Of a stretch of 64,000 nucleotides of DNA, positions 17,984 to 27,158 are shown in pieces. Within the stretch, counting starts at the first letter, position 1. Every line of letters starts with the position of its first letter. The notes below the pieces were generated by a model. The model ran no database searches. It was not told the DNA's origin and was given only the letters and a program-made list of their open reading frames with translations. The position numbers and the translations under genes are program-made. The DNA comes from Marinitoga sp. 38H-ov (lineage in GTDB: Bacteria > Thermotogota > Thermotogae > Petrotogales > Petrotogaceae): the NCBI RefSeq assembly GCF_011057715.1, contig NZ_LNGH01000022.1:41365-105364 (forward strand), written 5' to 3'.

Positions 17984-19153
17984 ATGCCTACAAGATTAGC
18001 GGTAACTGGTGCAGCTGCAGTAGCTCATGCTATGAGACAAATTAATCCAGATGTAGTAGCTGCATATCCAATAACACCACAAACACCAATAGTTGAATAT
18101 TTTGCTGGCTTTGTAGCAGATGGAATTGTAGATACAGTTATGGTACCTGTTGAATCTGAACACTCAGCAATGAGTGCTGTTGTAGGTTCTGCAGCAGCAG
18201 GGGCAAGAACAATGACTGCAACAGCTGCTAATGGTTTAGCTTTAATGTTTGAAGTTGTATATATAGCAGCATCAATGAGATTACCTATAGTTATGCCTAT
18301 TGTTAATAGGGCATTATCAGGACCTATTAATATTCATGGTGATCATTCAGATGCTTACTCAGTAAGAGACGCAGGTTGGATTCAATTATTCTGTGAAAAT
18401 TCACAAGAAGCATATGATATGACAATAATAGCTACAAAATTAGCTGAAAGAGAAGAAGTTTTAACACCAGCAATGGTTAACCTAGATGGTTTTATTACAT
18501 CACATGGTGTTGAAGGTGTAGACTTATTAGATGATGAGGTAGTAAGAGATTTTGTTGGTATTTGGGAACCAAAATACCCATTATTAGATGTTGATAATCC
18601 AATTACACATGGTCCATTAGATTTATTTGACTATTATTTTGAACATCATAGACAACAACAAGAAGGTTTAAAAAATGCATATAAAGCATTACCTGAAGTA
18701 TTTGCAGAATACGAAAAAATTTCAGGAAGAAAATATGATTTCTTAGATTTATATAGAATGGAAGATGCAGAATATGTAATGATTGTTATGAACTCAGCAG
18801 CATCAACAGCTAAATATGTTGTTGATGAATTAAGAGAACAAGGTATAAAAGCAGGTTTAGTAAAACCATGGGTATTTACACCATTCCCTAAAAAAGAATT
18901 ATTAGAAGCATTAGAAGGAAGAAAAGCTATAATGGTTCTTGATAGGGCAATGTCATTTGGTAAAGAAGCTCCATTATATTCATTAATAAAATCTGCATTG
19001 TATGAAGCTAAAGATAGACCTATGATTGGTTCATATGTATATGGTTTAGGTGGAAGAGATGTAACACCTACAATGTTAAAAGTTCCATTTGAAGATGCAT
19101 TAAAAGGTGACTTAGATCCAAACGAAGAAAGATATCTTGGTTTAAAAGAATAA
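17984..19153 (+). CDS. porA: Pyruvate:ferredoxin oxidoreductase, alpha subunit
   Basis: A 389-residue catalytic partner of PorB. It contains 'AYPITPQTPIVEYF' (thiamine-binding domain motif), the 'VESEHSAMSAVVGSAAAGART' segment with the Glu that activates the thiamine ring, and 'RALSGPINIHGDHSD', which distinguishes pyruvate enzymes from 2-oxoglutarate paralogues. AGGAGG lies before the ATG, and only 15 bases separate it from porD. Codon use is more optimised than in neighbouring hypothetical genes, consistent with high expression. Confidence 0.95.
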   Translation: MPTRLAVTGAAAVAHAMRQINPDVVAAYPITPQTPIVEYFAGFVADGIVDTVMVPVESEHSAMSAVVGSAAAGARTMTATAANGLALMFEVVYIAASMRLPIVMPIVNRALSGPINIHGDHSDAYSVRDAGWIQLFCENSQEAYDMTIIATKLAEREEVLTPAMVNLDGFITSHGVEGVDLLDDEVVRDFVGIWEPKYPLLDVDNPITHGPLDLFDYYFEHHRQQQEGLKNAYKALPEVFAEYEKISGRKYDFLDLYRMEDAEYVMIVMNSAASTAKYVVDELREQGIKAGLVKPWVFTPFPKKELLEALEGRKAIMVLDRAMSFGKEAPLYSLIKSALYEAKDRPMIGSYVYGLGGRDVTPTMLKVPFEDALKGDLDPNEERYLGLKE

Positions 19154-19168
19154 TGGAGGTGAACAATA

Positions 19169-20143
19169 GTGCCTGTAAATATGAAACAATTAATTAATTT
19201 GGTAGAAAAAGAAGATTGGCCATTTACACAAGGTCATAGATTATGTCCTGGATGTAATGCGCCAATGGTAGCAAAATGGGCTACAATGACAGCAAAGGCT
19301 TTAGGATATGAACCAGTTGTTGGTGCAGCAACAGGTTGTTTGGAAGTTTCTACAACAATTTATCCATTTACATCTTGGAATATTCCATATATTCATAATG
19401 CATTTGAAAATGTTGCAGCAACTATTTCTGGTGCAGAAGCAGCATATAGATCATTGTTAAATAGAGGAAGAGTAAAAACAGATAAACCAATTAAGTTTAT
19501 AGCATTTGGTGGAGACGGTGGAACATATGATATAGGTCTTCAAGCATTATCTGGAGCTGTTGAAAGAGGACATGACTTCTTATACATCTTATACGATAAT
19601 GAAGGGTATATGAACACAGGTAACCAAAGATCAGGTTCTACACCTCCAGGTGCAGATGCAACTACAGAACCAATAGGAAGCGAAAAAGCTGGTAAAGTTC
19701 AATTTAAGAAAAATATTGTAGAAATTATTGGTGCCCATGAAAATGTATATGCAGCAACAGCTGTTACATCAGATCCATTTGACTTTATGGCTAAAGTAGA
19801 AAAAGGTTTGAATCATAAAGGGCCAGCATTTATTGCTGTTTTAGCACCATGTGTAAGATTCTGGAGAATTCCAGAAAGTACTGGACCACAAATTACAAAA
19901 TTAGCTATGGAAACTAAATACTGGCCAGTATATGAAATAGATAGAGGGGTTTATAAAATAACAAGAAAACCAAGAAACTTTAAACCTATAGAAGAATATA
20001 TTAGATCAGTAGGAAGATTTAGAAAGGCATTACAACATCCTGAATATAAAGAAATTATCGCTGAAATGCAAAGATATGTAGATACAAGATGGGAAAGATT
20101 ATTAAAATTAGAAGAAGTAACAAAAGATCTATATTTAAGATAA
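19169..20143 (+). CDS. porB: Pyruvate:ferredoxin oxidoreductase, beta subunit
   Basis: Thiamine-diphosphate-binding subunit of 324 residues with a proximal [4Fe-4S] cluster. The Cys residues 'LCPGCNAP' near the N-terminus and 'GCLEV' are ligands; the TPP motif is 'FGGDGGTYDIG' with 'YDNEGYMNTGNQRS' after it. A later Cys in 'LAPCVRFW' completes the cluster set. The GTG start follows GGAGGTG. The gene ends the por operon at a strong terminator. Confidence 0.95.
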   Translation: MPVNMKQLINLVEKEDWPFTQGHRLCPGCNAPMVAKWATMTAKALGYEPVVGAATGCLEVSTTIYPFTSWNIPYIHNAFENVAATISGAEAAYRSLLNRGRVKTDKPIKFIAFGGDGGTYDIGLQALSGAVERGHDFLYILYDNEGYMNTGNQRSGSTPPGADATTEPIGSEKAGKVQFKKNIVEIIGAHENVYAATAVTSDPFDFMAKVEKGLNHKGPAFIAVLAPCVRFWRIPESTGPQITKLAMETKYWPVYEIDRGVYKITRKPRNFKPIEEYIRSVGRFRKALQHPEYKEIIAEMQRYVDTRWERLLKLEEVTKDLYLR

Positions 20144-20152
20144 TATAAAAAC

Positions 20153-20179
20153 AAAAACCGGGGCTTGCCCCCGGTTTTT
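20153..20179 (+). terminator. Intrinsic terminator of the por operon
   Basis: AAAAACCGGGG, CTTG loop, then a matching CCCCCGGTTTTT arm. It is one of the most G+C-rich hairpins in the window and lies 10 bases after porB. Confidence 0.93.
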
Positions 20180-20220
20180 AGGCTATATAATAAATTGTAA
20201 AGGTTAGAGGGGGTTTATAG

Positions 20221-22188
20221 ATGAGAGATTGGTTCGTAAAATGGGAAAAAATAATAGTTTGGACAATAGTTATACTATTTACTGCAGGTATTATTTGGTG
20301 GTCAATAGCAACATATATGGGGGCATCAAGAAACAATGTTTCTAATAATGTAAAACCATCAAAAGATGATGCAATTGCTATAATTACAAAAGATGGAACG
20401 GATCTAGATTATCCATATTGGATAATGAGTTATGAAGTAAATGACGAAGTATCACAACTAAGACAACAATATATTGCATATGGTCAAACATTAGATCCAG
20501 TTTTTGATGAAATAACTTTAACATATAATTCTGTAAATCAATTATTTGATATTAAAGTAATAGAATATTATGCGGAGAAAAATGGATTATTACCAACAGA
20601 TAAAGAAGTTGAAAATGAATTTAATAAATTTATTGATGATCAAATTGCAAAATTGAAAGAAAATGAAGAAAATTGGAAAAAATATTTAGATTATTATCAA
20701 TCAGAAGATAATTTGAGAAATGTAATTAAATCTAATTATAAAAATGCATATAGAACTCAAATGATTTTTGACAGAGTAAAAAATAATATTTCAAATATTT
20801 CAAAGGAAGAAGGATTAAAATATTTAGAAGATAATTTTAATGATTTAAAAACTCAATACGAAGAAGTAAAAGCACAACATATATTAGTTTCAGATGAGGC
20901 AACAGCAAATAAAATAAAAGGAATGTTAGAAAATAATGAAATATCTTTTGAAGATGCTGCTGCGAAATATTCTAAAGACACTTCAAATGCAACAAGTGGT
21001 GGAGAATTAGGATGGTTTAAACATAATACTATGGTTAAGGAATTTGAAGATGCATCATTTGGAGCTACTGTAGGTGAATTAGTTGGTCCGGTAAAAACAG
21101 ACTATGGTTATCATTTGATTAGAGTTCAAGATAAGAAAATATTTGAAAAACCAGAAGATATAATGGATAAATTTCCAGAAATATATTCTGAAATTGAAAA
21201 TAAATTAAAAGATGAAAAATTTATATCTTGGATTAAAGATTATAAAGAAAGTGAAAAATTAGGATTGAATTATGTTGATGAAAAATTAGAATATTATAAT
21301 AAATATGCAGAATTACAAAAATCAAATGATGAAGAAAAGATAAGAGAATTTATTAAAGATTTAGAAGATTTTATATTTGATGAAAACGGGGAAATATCTG
21401 TAGATACTTCCACAGATGAAATGGCAATATATATTAATACAACACAATTATTAAAAACTATATTAGAAGACAGATTAGATAAATTCACTAAATATATAAC
21501 ATTAAGTGAAGATGTTGATCAAGAAATTTTAAATCTTGGATTAGATGAAATAAATAAAAAATATGAAGAAATTAGCAATAAAATGAAAGAAGTAGAAGGT
21601 GAAGAATATACAAAATTATTAAAAGAAAGATTTAAATATGAAGATGCTAGAGATTTCTTATCGTTAAAAGAAGAATTAAAAAATTACACAGAAGAACAAA
21701 TAAAAAACGGAAAAGTTGAAACAGAAAAAGAATTAGAAACATTAAAAGCAAAAAGGATAAAGGTATTAGATGAATTATTTGTTGAATATCCAAGTTCTTC
21801 AAAAACAATCGAATATTATTATCAAGAAGCTCCAGAAAATCCAGAAGTAGCTCTAAAATACTCACAAAATAGATTTAATACATATAAACAATATTTATCA
21901 TATATAGATGCAAATGCTATGTTCCAATATTTTGGGCAACAATTAAGAGAAATTAGTTTTAATCTAAGTAGAGTAGCATATTCTAAAGCTTCTACAGAAA
22001 CAAGAATTGAAGCATTAGAAACACTAATTGATTTTAACGATATTTTCTCACAAGATAAATTTTCAAAAATAGGATATTTAGAAGAAATTAAAAAATTAGA
22101 TCCTAAATATCCTGGAATAGATAAAATGATCGAAGAAGCAGAGAAAGAATATCAAGAATCACAAAATGCAACAACAACAACAAATTAA
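20221..22188 (+). CDS. Membrane-anchored PpiC/SurA-like peptidyl-prolyl isomerase
   Basis: A 655-residue predicted foldase. A single N-terminal transmembrane helix (about 12-32) anchors it with the bulk outside the cytoplasm. It has a SurA-N-like helical region and a parvulin (PpiC) domain at about 215-310, with 'VKAQHILVSDEATANKIKG', 'AAAKYSKDTSNATSGGELGWF' and 'GPVKTDYGYHLIRVQDKK'. A long charged helical tail of over 300 residues follows and ends in a Thr-rich tail. Likely role: folding of exported or outer-sheath proteins (inference). It is a single-gene unit between two strong terminators. Confidence 0.88.
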   Translation: MRDWFVKWEKIIVWTIVILFTAGIIWWSIATYMGASRNNVSNNVKPSKDDAIAIITKDGTDLDYPYWIMSYEVNDEVSQLRQQYIAYGQTLDPVFDEITLTYNSVNQLFDIKVIEYYAEKNGLLPTDKEVENEFNKFIDDQIAKLKENEENWKKYLDYYQSEDNLRNVIKSNYKNAYRTQMIFDRVKNNISNISKEEGLKYLEDNFNDLKTQYEEVKAQHILVSDEATANKIKGMLENNEISFEDAAAKYSKDTSNATSGGELGWFKHNTMVKEFEDASFGATVGELVGPVKTDYGYHLIRVQDKKIFEKPEDIMDKFPEIYSEIENKLKDEKFISWIKDYKESEKLGLNYVDEKLEYYNKYAELQKSNDEEKIREFIKDLEDFIFDENGEISVDTSTDEMAIYINTTQLLKTILEDRLDKFTKYITLSEDVDQEILNLGLDEINKKYEEISNKMKEVEGEEYTKLLKERFKYEDARDFLSLKEELKNYTEEQIKNGKVETEKELETLKAKRIKVLDELFVEYPSSSKTIEYYYQEAPENPEVALKYSQNRFNTYKQYLSYIDANAMFQYFGQQLREISFNLSRVAYSKASTETRIEALETLIDFNDIFSQDKFSKIGYLEEIKKLDPKYPGIDKMIEEAEKEYQESQNATTTTN

Positions 22189-22192
22189 ATAC

Positions 22193-22229
22193 AAAAAAAA
22201 CGAAGAGCGATTGCTCTTCGTTTTTTTTT
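22193..22229 (+). terminator. Terminator after the PpiC gene
   Basis: CGAAGAGC, loop GATT, GCTCTTCG, followed by nine T residues and preceded by eight A residues. It can also work in reverse. Confidence 0.93.
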
Positions 22230-22245
22230 GATTTATATTAATAAA

Positions 22246-22263
22246 TTGTGAAATATTACATAA
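22246..22263. promoter_or_regulatory. Candidate Rex-type redox operator before the hydrogenase operon
   Basis: TTGTGAAATATTACATAA matches the Rex consensus half-site TTGTGAA exactly, and the second half (TTCACAA) at five of seven positions. It is 107 bases upstream of hydC, in the only non-coding region before this NADH-linked operon. Rex senses the NADH/NAD ratio and is known to control hydrogenase genes in related bacteria. No clear -35/-10 pair could be placed relative to it. Confidence 0.4.
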
Positions 22264-22370
22264 ATAATATTTTAATAAATATAATCATAAATAATTAACT
22301 GTCATTAAATATAAAACAATTTGTTATTTATTTGATTTAATAGTAATATAAAATTAAGGAGGTGAATGAA

Positions 22371-22790
22371 ATGGAAAGATATTATGAAAAAACATTATTA
22401 GAAGAACTACACGATATTCAAGATACGTATGGTTATATTCCAGAAGAACAAATTATAAGAATTGCTAAAAAAAAGAATATGCCAAAATCTGAATTATATG
22501 GTGTAATATCCTTTTATTCAATGTTTCATGTTAAACCAAGGGGAAGATATGTGATAAGAGTTTGTAATAGTTTATCTTGTTATTTGAATAATTCAGAAAA
22601 TGTTGTAGAAACGATTAAGGAATATTTAGGTATTGAATCGGGTGAAACAACTGCAGATAAAAAATTTACATTAGAAATTGTAGAATGTTTAGGTCATTGT
22701 GGTGAAGGGCCAGTTATGTTAGTAAATAATAAGGTTTATACTAAAATATCTCCGCAACAAGCTATTTCTATTTTAAAAGAATGTATATAA
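22371..22790 (+). CDS. hydC: NuoE-like [2Fe-2S] subunit of NAD-linked [FeFe] hydrogenase
   Basis: A thioredoxin-like [2Fe-2S] protein of 139 residues in the NuoE family. The ligands are in CNSLSC and, after about 40 residues, CLGHC. The helical N-terminus 'LHDIQDTYGYIPEE' is typical. It passes electrons between the flavin subunit and the hydrogenase subunit. The ATG at 22371 has AAGGAGGTG at proper distance; the GTG at 22362 lies within that site. First gene of a three-gene operon. Confidence 0.93.
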   Translation: MERYYEKTLLEELHDIQDTYGYIPEEQIIRIAKKKNMPKSELYGVISFYSMFHVKPRGRYVIRVCNSLSCYLNNSENVVETIKEYLGIESGETTADKKFTLEIVECLGHCGEGPVMLVNNKVYTKISPQQAISILKECI

Positions 22791-22802
22791 GGCGGTGAGA
22801 AA

Positions 22803-24011
22803 ATGTTAGAAGAGAAAATATTTTTAAAGAAAGATTTAGATAAAAATATGAAAAATTATGATTTTATTGGATTAAAAAAATCATTGGAATTTACATCGGA
22901 AGATATTGTGAAAAAAATAACCGATTCTGGATTAAGAGGAAGAGGTGGAGCTGGATTTCCAACAGGAAAAAAATGGCAATTTGCATTATCTCAAGAAAGT
23001 GATGTGAAATTTTTAATATGTAATGCAGATGAAGGAGAACCTGGTACATTTAAAGACAGATTTTTGTTAGAAAATATGCCATTTAAAGTGTTAGAAGGAA
23101 TTATTATAGCAGCATATGCAGTAAAAGCAAATTATGGATATATTTACATTAGAGGTGAATATTCAAAGGCTATTGATATTTTTGAAAGAACAATTAAAGA
23201 TGCATATCATATGGGATTATTAGGTAAAAATATTTTAGGTAGCAACTTTGATTTTGAATTAAAGCTTATTAAGGGTGCAGGAGCATATGTTTGTGGTGAT
23301 GAAACTTCTTTAATTAATTCTATTGAAGGAAAAAGAGGTTTTTCTAGAATAAAACCACCTTATCCTGTACAGAGAGGATTATTTGATATGCCTACTATAG
23401 TAAATAATGTAGAAACTTTAGCAACAGTTGCAGAGATAATGAAGTATGATGAAAATATATATGCTACATTAGGAACGGAAAAAAGCAGGGGAACTAAATT
23501 GGTTTCTATAAGCGGTGATGTGAAATTACCAGATGTATATGAAATAGAATTTGGAAGTGGAACATTAAGTGATATTGTAAAATTAGCAGGAGGAGAAAGA
23601 GGGGAACTTAGTTTTGTTGTTCCTGGTGGCTTAGCTACTTCAATACTTAAAAATGATGAATTAGATGTATTATATACATATGAAGATTTAGAAGAAGCAG
23701 GATCTTCTGTAGGTTCTGGAGGGATGATAGTTGTTTCGAAAGATCATGATTTAGTTGATATTCTTCTTAATGTATCAGACTTTTTTGTAAAAGAAACATG
23801 TGGGACTTGTTTTCCATGTAGAGAAGGAAATAGGAATATAAAAGAAATTTTATTAAAGTTAAAAAGAAAAGGTTTTAAAGAAGAATATAAGAAGACTATA
23901 GGTGAATTAAGAGAAGCAATATTGCTTGCAGCAAGATGTGGCTTTGGACAGTCTTCTGTTAATTTTATTTATTCGGTTTTGGATAAATTTTTCCACGAAG
24001 AGGTGATATAA
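22803..24011 (+). CDS. hydB: NuoF-like flavin subunit of NAD-linked [FeFe] hydrogenase
   Basis: FMN- and NAD(H)-binding subunit. 'SGLRGRGGAGFPTGKKW' is the NAD/FMN site, 'CNADEGEPGTFKDR' contacts the flavin, 'GAGAYVCGDETSLI' follows, and 'ETCGTCFPCREGN' with a later Cys ('AARCGFGQ') binds a [4Fe-4S] cluster. At 402 residues it is the minimal NuoF core. The HydB of Thermotoga maritima, as I recall it, is over 600 residues, with an extra N-terminal [2Fe-2S] domain and C-terminal two-cluster ferredoxin domain. Both are absent here, which bears on whether this enzyme bifurcates electrons. Confidence 0.92.
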   Translation: MLEEKIFLKKDLDKNMKNYDFIGLKKSLEFTSEDIVKKITDSGLRGRGGAGFPTGKKWQFALSQESDVKFLICNADEGEPGTFKDRFLLENMPFKVLEGIIIAAYAVKANYGYIYIRGEYSKAIDIFERTIKDAYHMGLLGKNILGSNFDFELKLIKGAGAYVCGDETSLINSIEGKRGFSRIKPPYPVQRGLFDMPTIVNNVETLATVAEIMKYDENIYATLGTEKSRGTKLVSISGDVKLPDVYEIEFGSGTLSDIVKLAGGERGELSFVVPGGLATSILKNDELDVLYTYEDLEEAGSSVGSGGMIVVSKDHDLVDILLNVSDFFVKETCGTCFPCREGNRNIKEILLKLKRKGFKEEYKKTIGELREAILLAARCGFGQSSVNFIYSVLDKFFHEEVI

Positions 24012-24012
24012 T

Positions 24013-25722
24013 ATGAAAATTTATATAAATAATAGAGAATATGATATGCCACAAGATATTTCGATTTTAGATGCAGTTAAAAAAGCAAATATAAAAATAC
24101 CTACGTTATGTTATGTGGAAGGAATGGATCCGTATGGTGGTTGTAGGCTTTGTGTTGTAGAAGTAGAGGGATCAAGAACTTTAGTTCCATCATGTGCAGT
24201 AAAGATAAGTGAAGGAATGAAAATAAAAACTCATTCAGAGAAGGTAAGGAAAGTTAGAAGGACAATTATGCAATTAATAGTAGCTTCTCATGGAATAAGT
24301 TGTGAACTAAATTGTTTAACCTGCCCAAAGGCTACATCATGTGAATTAAAGACAATAGCTGAAGAAATAGGGGTAACAAAAATAAATATACCTCCAGTTG
24401 AAAAGTATTTACCAACAGATTTTTCTAGTTATTCAATAGTTAGAGAACCCACGAAATGTATTGTATGTGGAAGATGTATAAGAGCTTGTTCAAATATTCA
24501 AAGCGTTAATATATTTACATTTGCAAATAGAGGGCCGAATACAATTGTAACAACATTTATGAATGAAGGAATGGGAAATGTAGATTGTACAAATTGCGGG
24601 CAATGTGTTATGAATTGCCCTACAGGAGCATTGCATGAGGTATATCATATTGATGGGGTTTGGAATGCAATAAATGATCCGGAAAAAGTTGTTGTAGTAC
24701 AAACTGCACCTGCTGTAAGAGTAGCATTAGGGGAACCTTTTGGTATGGAACCTGGTACTATATCTACAGGGAAAATGGTTGCGGCTTTAAGACTATTAGG
24801 TTTTGATAAAGTGTTTGATACTAATTTTACTGCCGATTTAACTATTGTAGAAGAAGGTACAGAATTTATTCATAGGTTTAAAGAAGGAGGGAAATTGCCT
24901 TTATTTACATCATGTAGTCCAGGTTGGATTAAATTTATTGAACATAACTATCCAGAATTTTTGCCTCATCTATCATCAGCAAAATCTCCTCAACAAATGT
25001 TTGGTGCTGTTGCTAAACATTATTATGCAAAAAAACTAGGAATTCCTAAAGAAAAATTAATTGTTGTCTCTATAATGCCATGTACAGCAAAGAAATATGA
25101 AATGAATAGACCAGAATTAGCTGGTGATGTTGATTTTGTTTTAACTACAAGGGAATTAGCTAAAATGATAAAGGAATCAGGAATTGATTTTAAAAACTTA
25201 CCAGATGAAAAATATGATGATCCATTTGGAATAACTACAGGAGCAGCTGCAATTTTTGGTGTTTCTGGAGGCGTTATGGAAGCTGCGTTGAGAACTGCGT
25301 ATGAAATATTAACAGGTAAAGAATTAGAAAAGATAGATTTTGTTGCAGTTAGAGGTTTGAACAAAGTAAAAGAAGCTGAGATTGAAATTAATGGAAAGAA
25401 AATAAGAATTGCTGTTGTTAATACATTAGGTGCTGCTAGAAAATTACTTGAAAAGATGAAAAATGGAGAAGTTGAATATCATTTTGTAGAATTTATGGCA
25501 TGTCCTGGAGGGTGCATAGGTGGTGGAGGACAACCTATCCCTTCAACAGAAGAAGTTTTAATAAAAAGAATGGAAGCAATATATGATATAGACTATGACT
25601 CTAAATTGAGAAAGTCTCATGAAAATCCAGCAGTTAAAAAATTATATGAAGAATTTTTAGGAGAACCAAATAGTGAAATTGCTCATCATATATTACATAC
25701 ACATTATGTTGCAAGAAGTTAA
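24013..25722 (+). CDS. hydA: [FeFe] hydrogenase catalytic subunit
   Basis: A 569-residue H-cluster enzyme producing or consuming H2. Domains in order: N-terminal [2Fe-2S] (Cys33, 44, 47, 61), a His-Cys3 [4Fe-4S] ('HGISCELNCLTCP'), two [4Fe-4S] (CIVCGRCIRAC and CTNCGQCVMNCP), the H-domain, and a small-subunit-like tail ending 'SHENPAVKKLYEEFLG'. H-cluster motifs: L1 TSCSPGW (299-305), L2 MPCTAKKYE (355-363), L3 MACPGGC (495-501). L1 has Ser where many family members have a second Cys. There is no extra C-terminal [2Fe-2S] domain. With hydC and hydB it should couple NADH, and possibly ferredoxin from PorABDG, to H2. Confidence 0.95.
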   Translation: MKIYINNREYDMPQDISILDAVKKANIKIPTLCYVEGMDPYGGCRLCVVEVEGSRTLVPSCAVKISEGMKIKTHSEKVRKVRRTIMQLIVASHGISCELNCLTCPKATSCELKTIAEEIGVTKINIPPVEKYLPTDFSSYSIVREPTKCIVCGRCIRACSNIQSVNIFTFANRGPNTIVTTFMNEGMGNVDCTNCGQCVMNCPTGALHEVYHIDGVWNAINDPEKVVVVQTAPAVRVALGEPFGMEPGTISTGKMVAALRLLGFDKVFDTNFTADLTIVEEGTEFIHRFKEGGKLPLFTSCSPGWIKFIEHNYPEFLPHLSSAKSPQQMFGAVAKHYYAKKLGIPKEKLIVVSIMPCTAKKYEMNRPELAGDVDFVLTTRELAKMIKESGIDFKNLPDEKYDDPFGITTGAAAIFGVSGGVMEAALRTAYEILTGKELEKIDFVAVRGLNKVKEAEIEINGKKIRIAVVNTLGAARKLLEKMKNGEVEYHFVEFMACPGGCIGGGGQPIPSTEEVLIKRMEAIYDIDYDSKLRKSHENPAVKKLYEEFLGEPNSEIAHHILHTHYVARS

Positions 25723-25739
25723 AACTGACTATTATATTT

Positions 25740-25771
25740 TTAACCCTTGGATTTCCAAGGGTTAATTTTTT
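25740..25771 (+). terminator. Terminator of the hydrogenase operon
   Basis: A 12-bp perfect stem (TTAACCCTTGGA / TCCAAGGGTTAA), followed directly by six T residues. Confidence 0.93.
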
Positions 25772-25934
25772 ATGAATTTAATATTATATGGTTGCAAAAA
25801 TCTACATTAAGTTATAATAATTGTATATTATTGTATATATTCAAACTCAAATAGGTTTAAGCGAGGTTTAAAATAAATATAAAATCATGTAAAATTTAAT
25901 ATAGTTGAAAAGTAAAAAAAATAGGGGGAATAAA

Positions 25935-27158
25935 ATGCATTACAAATTAAAATGTATTAGTTGTAATAAAATATATGAACCTAATGAAGTTGAATATACT
26001 TGTCCAATATGTGGAGATAGATTAGGAACATTAGAGGTTATATATGATTATGAAAGTATAAAAGTAAGTAGAGAAGAATTTTCAAAATATGATAATATAT
26101 GGCAATTTGAGAAAATTTTACCAATTGAAAAAGATAGTTATAGGACAAAATTACATGTTGGAGGAACTCCGTTATATAATATGCCAGAAATGGCTGAAAA
26201 TTTAGGTATAAAAGAATTAACTATAAAATATGATGGAACTAATCCAACCGCATCATATAAAGATAGAGCATCTGCAATTGCAATAACTAAAGCATACGAA
26301 AAAGGTTATGATACTATTTATTGTGCTTCTACTGGTAATGCTGCAAGTTCACTTGCTGGATTAAGTGCTCCCACTAAATTAAAAACATTTATATTTTTAC
26401 CAGCATCTGCGCCAATAGCGAAAATATCGCAGCTATTTATATATGGTGCAAAGGTTATTCCAATAGATGGAAGTTATGATGATGCTTTTGATATTTCATT
26501 AAAAATAGGTCAAGAAAAAGGATGGTATTGCAGAAACTCTGCAATAAATCCTTATTTACTTGAGGGGAAAAAAACAGGTGCATTAGAAATAGCGGTTCAA
26601 AATAATTGGAACATACCAGATTTTGTTTTTGTAAGTGTGGGTGATGGTACTGTAATTAGTTCAATTTATAAAGGATTCTATGATTTCTATAAATTAGGAT
26701 TAATAGATAAGATACCAAGAATTATCGGAGTGCAAGCAGAAGGTGCTGCAGCTATAAAAAGAGTATTTGATAAGGGAGAACCATTCATACCTGATGATAT
26801 AGAGACTAAAACAATAGCAGATAGTATTAGTGTAGGAAAACCGCGTGATGTAATTAAAGCATGTAAATATATAAAAGCAAGTGGTGGATATTTCATTTCA
26901 GTTTCCGATGAAGAAATATTAAATGCTATATATGAATTGTCTGTTAAATCTGGGATTTTTGCTGAACCAGCTGGAGCAACATCATATGCTGGTTTAAAAA
27001 AGGTTGCCAGTAAATTAGGAAAAGATGCAAAAGTATCTATAATAGTAACAGGAAATGGTCTAAAAGATATAAAAGCAATAGAAAAATTTGTTGAAATAAA
27101 AAGAGTTAAACCAGATATTAATGCTGTTAGAGAGGTGATTGAAGAATATGATAATTAA
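25935..27158 (+). CDS. thrC: Threonine synthase-like PLP enzyme
   Basis: Fold-type II PLP enzyme of 407 residues. A zinc-ribbon-like N-terminus (CISCNK...CPICGD) is followed by the PLP lysine in 'NPTASYKDRAS', the phosphate-binding Gly/Ser loops 'CASTGNAASSLAG' and 'SVGDGTVI', and the C-terminal 'EPAGATSYAG'. The family converts O-phosphohomoserine to threonine. The ATG at 25935 follows GGGGG. Its stop overlaps the first molybdenum-hydroxylase gene, so it is in that operon rather than with hom/thrB. A related catabolic PLP lyase role is therefore possible. Confidence 0.85.
   Translation: MHYKLKCISCNKIYEPNEVEYTCPICGDRLGTLEVIYDYESIKVSREEFSKYDNIWQFEKILPIEKDSYRTKLHVGGTPLYNMPEMAENLGIKELTIKYDGTNPTASYKDRASAIAITKAYEKGYDTIYCASTGNAASSLAGLSAPTKLKTFIFLPASAPIAKISQLFIYGAKVIPIDGSYDDAFDISLKIGQEKGWYCRNSAINPYLLEGKKTGALEIAVQNNWNIPDFVFVSVGDGTVISSIYKGFYDFYKLGLIDKIPRIIGVQAEGAAAIKRVFDKGEPFIPDDIETKTIADSISVGKPRDVIKACKYIKASGGYFISVSDEEILNAIYELSVKSGIFAEPAGATSYAGLKKVASKLGKDAKVSIIVTGNGLKDIKAIEKFVEIKRVKPDINAVREVIEEYDN

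Noticed and set aside
25772..25934. T-box or amino-acid riboswitch before the threonine-synthase-like gene
   Set aside because: The 160-base gap has no G+C-rich stems, specifier loop or T-box sequence. Only a direct GGTTTAA repeat near 25855-25872 stands out, which is too weak to call.
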